Below, piece by piece: positions 21,101 through 30,069 of a DNA stretch of 64,000 bases (position 1 is the stretch's first letter; every line of letters starts with the position of its first letter). The stretch comes from Nitrosomonas oligotropha. GTDB lineage: Bacteria > Pseudomonadota > Gammaproteobacteria > Burkholderiales > Nitrosomonadaceae. Location: assembly GCF_009833085.1 (NCBI RefSeq), contig NZ_QRBZ01000012.1:1-64000 (forward strand), in the 5' to 3' direction. The notes below the pieces were generated by a model. The model saw only the letters and a program-made list of their open reading frames with translations. It did no database searches and had not been told where the DNA came from. Made by a program: the position numbers and the translations under genes.

Positions 21101-21609
21101 AAACGCCCGGGAAACAAACCGGCCCATTTGCGGGCCTGAATTTCAGCTTGTTGCGGATTATTCTGCAAAATGGCCAGGCCGATATCGCCAAAGCGGGCGC
21201 CCGATAACGCGATGAGTCCATGCGTGCCGCCTTTATCGGGATGCAGCCACGATTCACTGATCTCGGCCCGGCCATGATATTGATTTTCCCGGTAGGCGCG
21301 TGACAGCAGGCGCGACAACAACAAGTAACCATCGCGCGACTGGCACAGCAATAACAACCGGATCGGTTTGTTGCGGTCGGATTCGTTGGTGATCCAGACA
21401 TCGCAGCCGAGTATCGGTTTGATGCCGTTTTTATAGGCGCTTTGGTAAAATTTCACCAGCCCGAACACATTGGCGAGATCGGTTAGCGCCAGCGCCGGCA
21501 TTTGATCCGCTACCGCCTTGGCAATGACATCGGGAATGCGGATGGTGCTATCCAGAATAGAGTATTCGCTGTGCAGCCGTAAGTGAATGAAAGCAGGGTG
21601 AGCGGGCAT
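18121..21609 (-). CDS. dnaE: DNA polymerase III alpha subunit
   Basis: The 1162-residue replicative polymerase of the DnaE1 type. The N-terminal PHP domain begins FIHLRLHSEYSILDS; the palm contains GPGRGSGAGSLVAYSLGI and the catalytic PDFDIDFCQDRR; the C-terminal part has a helix-hairpin-helix and an OB fold (about residues 985-1070, VQMTRRGRMCVINLDDGKARVE). Length matches other proteobacterial DnaE1 proteins. It is transcribed divergently from trhP, with only 62 bases between the two ATGs, so their promoters must overlap there. Confidence 0.97.
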   Translation of the reverse strand: MPAHPAFIHLRLHSEYSILDSTIRIPDVIAKAVADQMPALALTDLANVFGLVKFYQSAYKNGIKPILGCDVWITNESDRNKPIRLLLLCQSRDGYLLLSRLLSRAYRENQYHGRAEISESWLHPDKGGTHGLIALSGARFGDIGLAILQNNPQQAEIQARKWAGLFPGRFYLEIQRDGHPNEAMLVQQSLALARQLNLPVVATQAVQFLNADEYRAHEARVCIAEGYTLDDKRRPKNFTGQQYFKTQAEITQLFADIPSALVNTIEIAKRCNLVLELGVNRLPLFPTPNNESLDAYLRDQAEIGLEKRMADLFPDAQVRADKLPKYQARLDFEVKTIIQMGFPGYFLIVADFINWAKHNNVPVGPGRGSGAGSLVAYSLGITDLDPLRYDLLFERFLNPERISMPDFDIDFCQDRRELVIEYVKQRYGTGKVSQIATFGTMAAKAVIRDIGRVMDLPYNFVDQLAKLIPFEIGMTLKKARQLEPQLNQRAAEEEDVRNLLELAESLEGITRNIGMHAGGVLIASSEITDFCPIYCTESADSVVSQLDKDDVEKIGLVKFDFLGLRTLTILDRAVGYIRQSHQNSGSLPVQPFSLETLPLDDEATYALMRKGNAVGIFQFESRGMIDLLQKARPDRFEDIIALVALYRPGPMDLIPEFIDRKHGRKTIEYLDPRLETILGPTYGIMIYQEQVMQIAQVIGGYSLGSADLLRRAMGKKKVEEMAQQRDIFVSGAVNNNLSQEKATELFGLMEKFAGYGFNKSHAAAYALIAFQTAYLKAHYPAEFMAACLSADMDDTDKVQIFVEDSIANGLTILPPDINLSDYRFVPVDGKTIRFGLGAVKGTGESAVNSIVAVRGQTGPFSDLFDFCNRVDRRIANRRVMESLIRVGAFDSIDTNRASLIASVGVAIESAEQMSRAASQTNLFGETGDSSHLQTQPIQTEAWSEREKLHQEKIALGYYFSGHPFDTYAAELKRFIRTRLDRLNPSREPQLIAGIIHSVRVQMTRRGRMCVINLDDGKARVELVVFSELFDANRAWLKEDQLLIAEAKISNRNYNGEEGDELRITAEQLYYLAGIRSRFARQLRIRCDSVTLGQISTLKTLLTPFSPQAQKNYANYCPVTVVYRNDLASGELELGNDWRVYLHNDLLESLKAHFADGNVEVGY

Positions 21610-21671
21610 GGTGGTACAATTCGAGTTCGCGGAAACTCTGTCATTTATACAATCGAGCGTTATTCTACCTT

Positions 21672-23039
21672 ATGTTGAAATCACCTGAACTTTTACTTCC
21701 AGCCGGTTCTTTGGACAAAATGCGCATTGCCTATGCGTTTGGCGCTGACGCGGTGTACGCCGGGCAGCCGCGCTATTCACTGCGTGCGCGTAACAATGAA
21801 TTTGCCTTGGAGCAAATTAAAACGGGCATTACCGAAGCGCACGCTTTAGGGAAGAAATTCCTGGTGGCCAGCAATGCCATGCCGCATAACGCCAAGATTA
21901 AGACCTATCTGGACGATATGGCGCCGATTATTGACATGAAACCGGACGCGCTGATCATGGCCGATCCGGGATTGATCATGATGGTGCGCGAAAAATGGCC
22001 GGACGTGCCGATTCACCTGTCGGTGCAGGCCAATACCGTGAATTACATGGGCGTTAAATTCTGGCAGAAAATCGGTCTGACGCGGGTGATTTTGTCGCGT
22101 GAATTGTCGCTCGATGAAGTGGCGCAGATCCGCGATTATTGCCCCGACATGGAGCTGGAAGTTTTCGTGCATGGCGCGCTGTGTATTGCGTATTCCGGAC
22201 GCTGTCTGCTGTCGGGCTATTTCAATCACCGCGATCCGAACCAGGGCACCTGCACCAATTCGTGCCGCTGGGATTATAAAGTCAAATCCGCCGAAGAGAA
22301 TCCGAGTGGCGACATCCAGGAGATCGGCAAAATCGATTTTGATTTCGGTCAGGCGATGCAGCAATCCGAACAATCGGCGCTGTCTGGCGGGTGCGGTTCG
22401 ATTCCACGGCATCCGGCCGCCGATCAGGTGTATTTGATCGAAGAAAAAGAGCGTCCTGGCCAGCTCATGCCGATCATGGAAGACGAGCACGGCACGTACA
22501 TCATGAATTCCAAGGATTTGCGCGCGGTCGAGCACGTCGAGCGGCTGGTCAAGATCGGTGTCGATTCACTGAAAATCGAAGGGCGTACCAAATCGCTATA
22601 CTATGTGGCGCGTACGGCGCAGGTTTACCGTAAGGCGATCGATGACGCCGTGGCAGACAAACCGTTTGATCTGGCCTTGTTAGGCGAGCTGGAAGGTCTG
22701 GCCAATCGCGGCTACACCAGCGGTTTTTATCAGCGCCATAGCACGCAGGAAACGCAAAATTATCTGCGCGGGCATTCGGAATCCAACCGCAGCCAGTACG
22801 TCGGCGATATCACCGGTTTCGATGAAACCAACGGTATGGCGGAAATATTGGTGAAAAACCGCTTTCAAGTGGGCGACCGATTGGAGATTATTCATCCCGA
22901 AGGCAACCAGGTTGTCGAGTTATCGCATATGCTGGACGGTGCCGGACGGCCGGTGCAGATTGCGCCCGGCAGCGGCCACCGCGTCAAGATACCGTTAGCC
23001 GGAAATGTGCAGAACGCTTTTGTCGCGCGCTTTTTCTGA
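21672..23039 (+). CDS. trhP: U32 family tRNA hydroxylation protein TrhP (YegQ)
   Basis: A 455-residue member of the U32 'peptidase' family, collinear with E. coli YegQ/TrhP, which is needed for prephenate-dependent 5-hydroxylation of uridine 34 in tRNAs. Visible are ELLLPAGSLDKMRIAYAFGADAVYAG at the N-terminus, LSVQANTVNYMGVKFW, and the cysteine-bearing stretch HGALCIAYSGRCLLSGYF followed by GTCTNSCRW, proposed Fe-S ligands in this family. The C-terminal about 90 residues form the usual beta-barrel extension. The last 45 bases overlap the end of the convergent hydrolase gene. The old annotation 'collagenase-like protease' is unlikely. Confidence 0.88.
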   Translation: MLKSPELLLPAGSLDKMRIAYAFGADAVYAGQPRYSLRARNNEFALEQIKTGITEAHALGKKFLVASNAMPHNAKIKTYLDDMAPIIDMKPDALIMADPGLIMMVREKWPDVPIHLSVQANTVNYMGVKFWQKIGLTRVILSRELSLDEVAQIRDYCPDMELEVFVHGALCIAYSGRCLLSGYFNHRDPNQGTCTNSCRWDYKVKSAEENPSGDIQEIGKIDFDFGQAMQQSEQSALSGGCGSIPRHPAADQVYLIEEKERPGQLMPIMEDEHGTYIMNSKDLRAVEHVERLVKIGVDSLKIEGRTKSLYYVARTAQVYRKAIDDAVADKPFDLALLGELEGLANRGYTSGFYQRHSTQETQNYLRGHSESNRSQYVGDITGFDETNGMAEILVKNRFQVGDRLEIIHPEGNQVVELSHMLDGAGRPVQIAPGSGHRVKIPLAGNVQNAFVARFF

Positions 23040-24068
23040 GTCGGCCTGCTGGCACTGGTGATGGAAGAAACTGAGAATCTTTTGCGGTAGCCAGCTTAGT
23101 TTTCCCGGGAACGGGCCTTGCATGAATCCGGCATGACCGCCTTCTTCCGGAAATTCCAATGTAACCATGGGCGATACTTCAGTCTGCGCGGGCAGTACCG
23201 ATGCAGGCATGAATGGGTCGTTACGCGCATTGATCACCAGCGTGGGCACCTGTACATGCGGCAGCCATTGCTTGCTGCTGGATTGCTGCCAGTAATCATC
23301 GGTATCGCGGAAACCGTGCAAGGGTGCTGTGACGATATTGTCAAAATCATAAATCGACGCGCATTTTTTCAGTGCATTGGCATCGAACAAACCGGGAAAC
23401 TGCTGCAATTTATCAAAGGCTTTGTCTTTGAGTGTATCCAGGAAATGGCGCGTGTAGACTTGATTGAAGCCCTTGTCCAGCGCCGAACCCGCTGCCGCCA
23501 GATCGAGCGGTACGGATACGGTTGCAACCCCAGCTACAAGTTCTTTGGCGCGTTCTCCTTGTTCGCCCAGCCATTTTAATAGCGCATTGCCGCCCAGCGA
23601 AACGCCCATCACATACACCGGTTGCGCTGTACCGGCTGTTTGCGCCTGAGCCGTGATCCGCCGCAGCATCCAGTCGATTTCGGTGGAATCACCGGCGTGA
23701 TAAGCGCGCGATAAGCGGTTAGGTTCTCCGGAACAACCGCGGAAATGAATCACGGCGCAACGCCAGTGATGGCGCTTCAGGCTGTTGATCATGCTCAGAA
23801 TATAGTGGCTTGATGAACCGCCTTCCAGACCATGAAAAAACACCACCAGAGGCGATTCGTCCGAGCCATCGCTCCAGTCGACATCGATAAAATCCCCGTC
23901 ATCCAGTTCCCAGCGCTCGCGCCGGTAAGTGAACCGTTGCGCCGGTTTATTGAAATAGGGGTAGAGTGTTTGCAGGTTGCCACCGGGCAGCCAGGATGGT
24001 GCTGTGTAATGCTTTGTATACAAGGGAATTGTGTTTCCGTGCATGGGTATTATTTTACGCTGCGGCAT
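22995..24068 (-). CDS. YheT-type alpha/beta hydrolase
   Basis: A 357-residue alpha/beta hydrolase of the YheT/ABHD1-3 group, whose members are esterases or lipases of uncertain natural substrate. Landmarks are WLPGGNLQTLYPYF at the N-terminus, the oxyanion region FFHGLEGGSSSHY, the nucleophile elbow GVSLGGNALLKWLGE, the acid region NARNDPFMP, and the catalytic histidine in GGHAGFM. Two starts are possible: the first ATG at 24068 or an ATG eight codons later (24044), which begins MHGNTIPLY. Its 3' end overlaps trhP tail-to-tail by 45 bases. It is likely monocistronic. Confidence 0.85.
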   Translation of the reverse strand: MPQRKIIPMHGNTIPLYTKHYTAPSWLPGGNLQTLYPYFNKPAQRFTYRRERWELDDGDFIDVDWSDGSDESPLVVFFHGLEGGSSSHYILSMINSLKRHHWRCAVIHFRGCSGEPNRLSRAYHAGDSTEIDWMLRRITAQAQTAGTAQPVYVMGVSLGGNALLKWLGEQGERAKELVAGVATVSVPLDLAAAGSALDKGFNQVYTRHFLDTLKDKAFDKLQQFPGLFDANALKKCASIYDFDNIVTAPLHGFRDTDDYWQQSSSKQWLPHVQVPTLVINARNDPFMPASVLPAQTEVSPMVTLEFPEEGGHAGFMQGPFPGKLSWLPQKILSFFHHQCQQADSEKARDKSVLHISG

Positions 24069-24123
24069 TCGGGTTATTGATCGCTGTTTAATTTCAGTGA
24101 ATATACCCTAACTTGCGCGGATT

Positions 24124-24165
24124 CTAAAACAACAATGGCCAGCTGTTCAGGCTGACCATTGTTGT
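24124..24165 (-). terminator. Terminator downstream of the Aer-like receptor gene
   Basis: A 10-base-pair stem, acaacaatgg (24129-24138) with ccattgttgt (24156-24165), encloses a smaller cagc/gctg pairing. Read on the minus strand the stem is followed by TTTTAG, and it begins about 40 bases after the stop codon of the chemoreceptor gene. The T-run is short, so efficiency is uncertain. Confidence 0.6.
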
Positions 24166-24203
24166 GAGGCCGGAGCAAAACTAAAGAAGGGGCGCGACTT
24201 CTA

Positions 24204-25946
24204 CTAGAATTCACTCCATTGGTTATTGTGATCGCCGACAGCGATTTTATTTCTTGAAGATTTTGATCTGGTGCTATGCGCTGTAGCATGGCCAGCCGAT
24301 CCATCCTGTTCCGCGTTGTTCTTGCCAGCCAATTGAGTCACGGTTGCCGGTCTTTTGCTGCTGCTTTGCGACAGGTGGAAAATGGAAATTGCGCCAACCA
24401 ATTCGTACGCTTGCTGTTCCAAAGATGCGGCTGCTGCGGCGGCTTGTTCGACCAAAGCTGCATTTTGCTGCGTGACTTCATCCATTTGCGATACCGCTTG
24501 CGTGACTTGCTCGATACCGGTGTTTTGTTCTTTGGAAGCGGAAGTGATGTCCGACATGATTTCGGTTAGGTTTTTGATGGACATGACAATTTCATTCATG
24601 GTTTGCCCGGTTTTGTTGACAAGTGCAGCGCCTTGATCGACCTTTTTTACCGAGTCATCGATCAAGGTTTTAATTTCTTTCGCCGCTGTTGCGCTTCGCT
24701 GCGCCAGATTGCGCACTTCGGTGGCCACCACGGCGAATCCACGGCCTTGTTCTCCGGCCCGTGCAGCCTCAACGGCGGCATTGAGTGCCAGGATGTTGGT
24801 TTGAAACGCTATGCCATCAATGACACTGATAATGTCCGCAATTTTGCTTGAGCTTTCACTGATGGATGACATGGTCGCGACCACTTCTTGCATCATTTCA
24901 CCGCCTTTGGTGGTGATATTGCTGGCGGTCATCGCGATTTGATTGGCATTGATTGAGTTATCCGTATTTTGACGCACGGTCGCGGTGAGTTCCTCCATAC
25001 TGGATGCGGTTTCTTCCAGCGAAGAAGCTTGCTCTTCGGTGCGCTGCGAGAGGTCCAGGTTACCCGAAGCAATTTCTCCGGTTGCCAAGCGTACCGAGGC
25101 AGCATTTTTCTGTACATCCAGCACCGTTGCGCGCAGATTAACCCCCATCTGACTCAATGCTTTCAGTAATTCGCCAAATTCATCGCTGCGGTTCACCGAG
25201 AATTTATGCGTCAAATCGCCACCGGCCAGTTTATTGGCGATATCAATCGCTTGCTGTAGCGGTGTCAGGGTATTCTTGACCATGCCGTAGGCCAGATAAG
25301 CTATCAATGCGATTCCGGCTGCTGTTATTGCGGCGATCATGCTACCGAGGGATGCGTGCGCCTGAGTTTGCGACAACCCCCACCAGCCGATGCCGCCGGC
25401 CGTCAATAAAAATAGAGCGGGTATTGTCATGGCCAGTGCAATGCGTTTTCTGGTGGTCATTTTGACAAAAGCTTGCAGTTTTCCGATGAAATCGGTCCGC
25501 ACAATTTGCCCTTTCTCGATTTTCAGGTTTTTTGCTTTGCCTTCGAGAATTTGCTGATAAGCTGGCGCTGCTTGTTCAATTGCCGCCGGTGATGCTTTGG
25601 TGCGGACCGATAAATAACCGGTGATCTGACCGTTTTCAATTAAAGGGGTTGCATTGGCGTTGATCCAGTAGAAGTCGCCATTTTTACGGCGGTTTTTAAC
25701 CAAGCCGGTCCAAGGCAAACCCTGTTTTAATGTGGCCCATAAATCTTCAAATGCTTCGGGAGGCACGTCCGGATGACGCACGATATTGTGTGCTTTACCG
25801 ATCAGTTCTTCTTCTGAAAAACCGCTGACCTCGACAAATGTGGAATTGATATAGGTAATCCTGCCTTTAGTATCCGTTGTCGATACGATTAACGTATCAT
25901 CGTCGATGGGATACTCGGTGTTTGTCACCGGAAGATTCAGTCTCAT
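24204..25946 (-). CDS. Aer-like methyl-accepting chemotaxis protein with N-terminal PAS domain
   Basis: A 580-residue chemoreceptor laid out like the aerotaxis sensor Aer. A cytoplasmic PAS domain occupies residues about 15-125 ([42 protein letters not shown]), with no periplasmic ligand domain. Two membrane segments lie near 170-215, then a HAMP-like linker (about 215-270) and the signalling hairpin, whose tip is [16 protein letters not shown]. Aer-type PAS domains bind FAD and report redox or electron-transport state, which is expected but not shown here. A ribosome site AAGGAT precedes the ATG. No che genes lie nearby. Confidence 0.88.
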   Translation of the reverse strand: MRLNLPVTNTEYPIDDDTLIVSTTDTKGRITYINSTFVEVSGFSEEELIGKAHNIVRHPDVPPEAFEDLWATLKQGLPWTGLVKNRRKNGDFYWINANATPLIENGQITGYLSVRTKASPAAIEQAAPAYQQILEGKAKNLKIEKGQIVRTDFIGKLQAFVKMTTRKRIALAMTIPALFLLTAGGIGWWGLSQTQAHASLGSMIAAITAAGIALIAYLAYGMVKNTLTPLQQAIDIANKLAGGDLTHKFSVNRSDEFGELLKALSQMGVNLRATVLDVQKNAASVRLATGEIASGNLDLSQRTEEQASSLEETASSMEELTATVRQNTDNSINANQIAMTASNITTKGGEMMQEVVATMSSISESSSKIADIISVIDGIAFQTNILALNAAVEAARAGEQGRGFAVVATEVRNLAQRSATAAKEIKTLIDDSVKKVDQGAALVNKTGQTMNEIVMSIKNLTEIMSDITSASKEQNTGIEQVTQAVSQMDEVTQQNAALVEQAAAAAASLEQQAYELVGAISIFHLSQSSSKRPATVTQLAGKNNAEQDGSAGHATAHSTRSKSSRNKIAVGDHNNQWSEF

Positions 25947-26512
25947 GATTTATCCTTGAGGTTTGTTCGTATGAGACTGGACTTACGGTATATAAAAAAA
26001 TAGATTCTGTCGGTGATTTCTTTTTTCTAAGGAAAATATTCCGTATATTTTGTAGGAATTATCTTATTGATCTGAAAAGCTTTTGTGAAGCAGAAATAGA
26101 GGAATACTTAGCATATGTTTTATCAGCGGAATTTCTTACGTTGCTTATAAATAAGTTGATAAATTACCTTATTTCTGGACGATAGCTTGGTAATTTTTTA
26201 GGTTAATATGTCATTGAGAAAATGTTATCGAAATTGCTGATAAAAGAAATTTTGATGAACGGAATTTTGATTTGATCGATTCTCGCAATGCTAAGACGTT
26301 AATATTTAGATCATCTTTATTAGGTATGATGTAGAGAATTAACTCAGTGATCAGAAAATACAATCAGAATATTCCTATAGTTTTTAACGCTCCAGGCAGA
26401 TACTATTAACGGCTATCAATATTAGTAAGTATCCAACCGGAAATGGGCAGCTAATAATTGCAATGATAGCGATGATCGGTGATCTGAATATATGCATATG
26501 GATTGATGGCGA
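25947..26512. other. AT-rich intergenic region between two divergent signalling genes
   Basis: A 566-base gap, strongly AT-rich, between the minus-strand chemoreceptor and the plus-strand histidine kinase. It must hold both promoters. I find no open frame with a ribosome site, no tRNA and no hairpin terminator. No convincing sigma-28 motif (TAAA followed by GCCGATAA at the right spacing) is seen upstream of the chemoreceptor gene. Confidence 0.6.
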
Positions 26513-28156
26513 ATGAATGCACGCAAAGAGTCCGGTTGGATAGAAAAATTTTCTCCAGATGTGCTCTGGGATGCGCCAGATAATCAAGGAATTCATTCCG
26601 GAGTAAAATCAACTGCAACAATGCCGGCGCACGGAATGCAACTGCTTTCATGTATATCGCATGATGGAAGCGATTATTCCGCAATCGCCGGGATCAGAAC
26701 TCAGGAGAGACTGACTAAACTGGCGTGTTTATATGAAATTTCGCGCGCCTTGCTGAGGACACGTTCTGTTGAAGAGTTGTGTCAGCAGTTGATTGAACAC
26801 ATGCGGCTCGCGTGGCAGTCGTATGATCTGATTTTTCCTTTCATAGAAATTGATGGCAATTATTATGCAGCAGGCGAACCCGAATCTTTGTTGATGCATA
26901 AATTTTCTGTTCCGCTGCTGGTACATGGCGAAGTGGCCGGTCAAGTAGGCGTACTTTCCAAGGATATAAGCGTTACCAGCTGGCCGGAAAATGAAGACAC
27001 GTTATTTTTAAAAAATATCGCCAGCGATCTCGGATTATGGCTGGAGCAAAAAAAGCTTGCTGACGCCCAAAATGCATTACTGCATGATGTCCGGATGATC
27101 GAAAGCGCATTTAATGCGCATTCCATCGTTGCGATAACCGATCAATCCGGAAAAATACGCTACGTTAATGAAAAGTTTTGCCTGGTTTCCCAATACTCAG
27201 CCAGTGAATTAATCGGTCAAGATCATCGCATTGTCAATTCCGGTTATCATTCTAAAGAATTCATGGAGGACTTATGGGTTACTATCACCCAAGGTCAGGT
27301 CTGGCGCGGAGAAATCAAGAATCGCGCCAAAGACGGCACGTATTATTGGGTCGACACGACGATAGTGCCATTTCTTGATGGTGATGGATTACCCTATCAA
27401 TACGTGGGGATACGAACTGAAGTAACGAATTACAAGCAGCTGGAACATAAAATGGAAGAGCAGGTAGCGGAATTAGCCCGCTCTAATGATGAGCTGGAAC
27501 AATTCGCGTACGTCGTCACGCACGATCTGCAAGAGCCGCTCCGCGCCATTAACAGCTTTGTTCAGCTACTAAAAAAGTATTGCGATCAGCAGCTGGATGA
27601 ACGCGCCAGGGAATTAATTACACATGCGGTGGCCGGTACCAACCGGATGCAAATCCTCATTGATGACTTGCTGACCTATGCCCAGGTCAATGCATGCCAA
27701 ACGCTCGCGGAAATCGATTGCGAGCTGCTGTTGGAGAATGTGTTGACTGACTTATCCGTCATTGTGGGCGAATGCAATGCGGTAGTGACGCACGATAAAC
27801 TGCCCGTGATCAAAGGTATCCGCTTCCAGTTGATTCAGTTGTTTACCAACTTGATCAACAATGCGCTCAAGTTTCGCAGAGACCAATTGCCTCAAATCCA
27901 TGTCGGGGTTGAAGAAAATCAAAGTGAATGGATTTTCTCGGTCACCGATAACGGCATTGGCATTGAAGAGCAGTATCTGGACCGTATTTTCCGGGTATTC
28001 CAACGTTTGCACAGCCGCCGGGAATATGCCGGCACCGGAATCGGTTTGGCCATCTGCAAGAAGGTGGTGGAACATCACGGCGGGAAAATCTGGGTCAAGT
28101 CAGCGCCCGGTATCGGTTCTTCGTTCTATTTCACAATTCCGAAAGTTGATTATTAA
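26513..28156 (+). CDS. GAF-PAS sensor histidine kinase
   Basis: A 547-residue soluble-looking histidine kinase. Residues about 65-185 form a GAF-like sensor region, about 200-310 a PAS domain with PAC extension (HRIVNSGYHSKEFMEDLW; WRGEIKNRAKDGTYYWVDTT), then a short coiled coil. The HisKA dimerisation helix has the phospho-acceptor His337 in VTHDLQEPLRAINSF, and the ATPase domain shows N-box NLINNALKF, DNGIGI and GTGIGLAICKKVVEHHGG. It has no membrane segment. The phosphorelay part resembles the bacteriophytochrome Cph1 class, which commonly pairs with small single-domain regulators, and such a gene follows immediately. The first ATG has a poor ribosome site; ATG 26621 is an alternative start. 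Confidence 0.87.
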   Translation: MNARKESGWIEKFSPDVLWDAPDNQGIHSGVKSTATMPAHGMQLLSCISHDGSDYSAIAGIRTQERLTKLACLYEISRALLRTRSVEELCQQLIEHMRLAWQSYDLIFPFIEIDGNYYAAGEPESLLMHKFSVPLLVHGEVAGQVGVLSKDISVTSWPENEDTLFLKNIASDLGLWLEQKKLADAQNALLHDVRMIESAFNAHSIVAITDQSGKIRYVNEKFCLVSQYSASELIGQDHRIVNSGYHSKEFMEDLWVTITQGQVWRGEIKNRAKDGTYYWVDTTIVPFLDGDGLPYQYVGIRTEVTNYKQLEHKMEEQVAELARSNDELEQFAYVVTHDLQEPLRAINSFVQLLKKYCDQQLDERARELITHAVAGTNRMQILIDDLLTYAQVNACQTLAEIDCELLLENVLTDLSVIVGECNAVVTHDKLPVIKGIRFQLIQLFTNLINNALKFRRDQLPQIHVGVEENQSEWIFSVTDNGIGIEEQYLDRIFRVFQRLHSRREYAGTGIGLAICKKVVEHHGGKIWVKSAPGIGSSFYFTIPKVDY

Positions 28157-28158
28157 AG

Positions 28159-28605
28159 ATGCAACAGAAAAGAAATATTGATCGCAGAATGATCCTGATG
28201 ATCGATGATAACCCGACCGATGTGTTATTGATCAAAGAAGCGTTTGCGTTCTGTGAAGGAAATTGTGAGGTGTATGTCGCTGAAGATGGCGTTTATGCGC
28301 TGGAGTTTCTAAGGCGGCAAGGCGAATTTCTACATGCGCCGCGTCCGGACATCATCCTGCTGGATTTGAATATGCCGAGAAAGAGCGGATTGGAAGTGTT
28401 AACCGAACTGAAATCAGACCCCGATTTCAAGAGAATTCCTGTCATCGTTTATACCTCTTCCGTGACAAAAGAAGATATCAAAGCGGCGTACAACCATCAT
28501 GCAAATAGTTATATCAGAAAATCGGTGGATTTTGACGACTGTATAAAAACTGCGAAATCGATCAAGGACTTCTGGTTTACTTCTTCAGTTTTATCAGAGC
28601 CTTGA
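28159..28605 (+). CDS. Single-domain response regulator, Rcp1 type
   Basis: A 148-residue protein that is only a receiver domain. MIDDNPTDVLLIKEAF supplies the acidic pocket, IILLDLNMPRKSG the phospho-acceptor Asp69, and VIVYTSS plus the later lysine the switch residues. No DNA-binding or enzymatic output is attached. It starts two bases after the upstream kinase stops and ends just before the next hybrid gene, so it is almost certainly the kinase's partner, as Rcp1 is for Cph1. It probably acts as a phosphate shuttle or by protein binding. Confidence 0.88.
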   Translation: MQQKRNIDRRMILMIDDNPTDVLLIKEAFAFCEGNCEVYVAEDGVYALEFLRRQGEFLHAPRPDIILLDLNMPRKSGLEVLTELKSDPDFKRIPVIVYTSSVTKEDIKAAYNHHANSYIRKSVDFDDCIKTAKSIKDFWFTSSVLSEP

Positions 28606-28611
28606 TTGATC

Positions 28612-30069
28612 ATGACTTCATCTAAAATTCATATTTTGCTGATTGAAGATAATGAAACGGATGCCATCCTGGTGCAAAGTGATTTGCAGCTCGCGATGGG
28701 CGATCAGATTACCGTGGTACATACCGAACGCCTGAGTTCCGCGCTCGAATTAATCCGCAAGCAGCCGTTTGATTTAATTTTGTCCGATCTGACATTACCG
28801 GATAGCGATGGGATTACGACAATCAATCAGCTGCGTGAAAGCGCCGCGAGTATTCCCATTGCGGTTCTGTCATTTAGAAACGATGAAAAACTGGCGATCA
28901 AAGCGATCAAAGCCGGTGCGCAGGATTATCTGGTGAAAGGCAGTCTGACCGAAGGGGTTCTGGCCCGTGTCATCCGCTATTCGATCGAACGGAAGCGCTT
29001 GGAAGAGGGGAGCAGAAAAGCGCAAAAGCGGTTCCAGACCGTGTTTGAGAAAGCGCCGCTGGGAGTTGCCCTAATCAACTTGCAGACTGGAAAATACTAT
29101 GATGTCAATCCAATGTATGCCTGCATTGCAGGCCGCAGCGTAGACGATCTTCTCCACCTCAATCAATCGGACATTATCCACCCGGACGATGTGCTGTCTT
29201 ACCGGAAGGAGATTGAGCTGTTCATTCATCATCAATCTCACGATAGCAAAATAGTCAAAAGAGTGTTGCGGCCGGATATGTCCATTATCTGGATCGAAAT
29301 GTCCTTGGTGCCGTTTGAATCCATGGATGGCCAGGAAATCTGTTATCTGTGCATGATTGAAGACATTACGGAACGTAAACGGATGATCGAGAATCTGCGG
29401 CATTTAACAACGCATCTGCAGGATGTCCGGGAAGAGGAAAGAACCCGGATCGGCCGGGAAATACACGATGTCCTGGGCGGCACGTTGACCGTTCTGAAAA
29501 TGGATCTGGATTGGCTGTCAAAAAAAATCACGGTCGATCCCATGCATGAGCGGGTCAAGTCGTTGTATGCCTTAACCGGCGAAGCCATTGAGACTGCACG
29601 CCGGGTGTCAGTCAATTTGCGGCCTAATGTACTGGATAATCTCGGGCTGTACGGCGCCATCGAGTGGCTGGTGCGTGAATTCGAACAGCGTACTAATATA
29701 AAATGCTACTTGGAATCCGTCATATCGGCCATATCTTGTAATAACAAGAACTTTGAAACCAGTATTTTTAGAATTATTCAGGAAATATTTATCAATATCA
29801 CCCGGCATTCGCGCGCCACGAGAGTGGATATCGAACTCATTGAAGACGATACGGATATTGTGATTACCATTAGAGATAATGGTGTTGGCATTACGGAATC
29901 CCAACTATTGAATCCCGAGTCATTTGGAATTATAGGCATGAAAGAGAGAACACAACAGTTTGGCGGTACGCTGGAAATAGATGGCACTCCCCTTAGGGGC
30001 AGTGTCGTAACACTCAAAATACCGCTGACCATTGCGGTAACCAATGTCGGGGAATTAATCCATGATTAA
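28612..30069 (+). CDS. Receiver-PAS-histidine kinase hybrid (NarX/DegS-type kinase core)
   Basis: A 485-residue protein with an N-terminal receiver domain (residues about 5-120; ILLIEDNETDAILV, phospho-Asp in LILSDLTLPDSDG), a PAS domain (about 140-260), then a HisKA_3 dimerisation helix with His285 in RTRIGREIHDVLGG and a HATPase with RDNGVGI and GIIGMKERTQQFGG. HisKA_3 kinases phosphorylate NarL/FixJ regulators, and such a gene overlaps its 3' end by eight bases. A TTG two codons upstream (28606) is open, but ATG 28612 is the sensible start. The N-terminal receiver suggests it receives phosphate or a signal from the upstream kinase pair. Confidence 0.87.
   Translation: MTSSKIHILLIEDNETDAILVQSDLQLAMGDQITVVHTERLSSALELIRKQPFDLILSDLTLPDSDGITTINQLRESAASIPIAVLSFRNDEKLAIKAIKAGAQDYLVKGSLTEGVLARVIRYSIERKRLEEGSRKAQKRFQTVFEKAPLGVALINLQTGKYYDVNPMYACIAGRSVDDLLHLNQSDIIHPDDVLSYRKEIELFIHHQSHDSKIVKRVLRPDMSIIWIEMSLVPFESMDGQEICYLCMIEDITERKRMIENLRHLTTHLQDVREEERTRIGREIHDVLGGTLTVLKMDLDWLSKKITVDPMHERVKSLYALTGEAIETARRVSVNLRPNVLDNLGLYGAIEWLVREFEQRTNIKCYLESVISAISCNNKNFETSIFRIIQEIFINITRHSRATRVDIELIEDDTDIVITIRDNGVGITESQLLNPESFGIIGMKERTQQFGGTLEIDGTPLRGSVVTLKIPLTIAVTNVGELIHD

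Noticed and set aside
26018-26045. Possible sigma-28 promoter upstream of the chemoreceptor gene
   Set aside because: The boxes resemble TAAA and GCCGATAA only loosely and the spacing is several bases too short.
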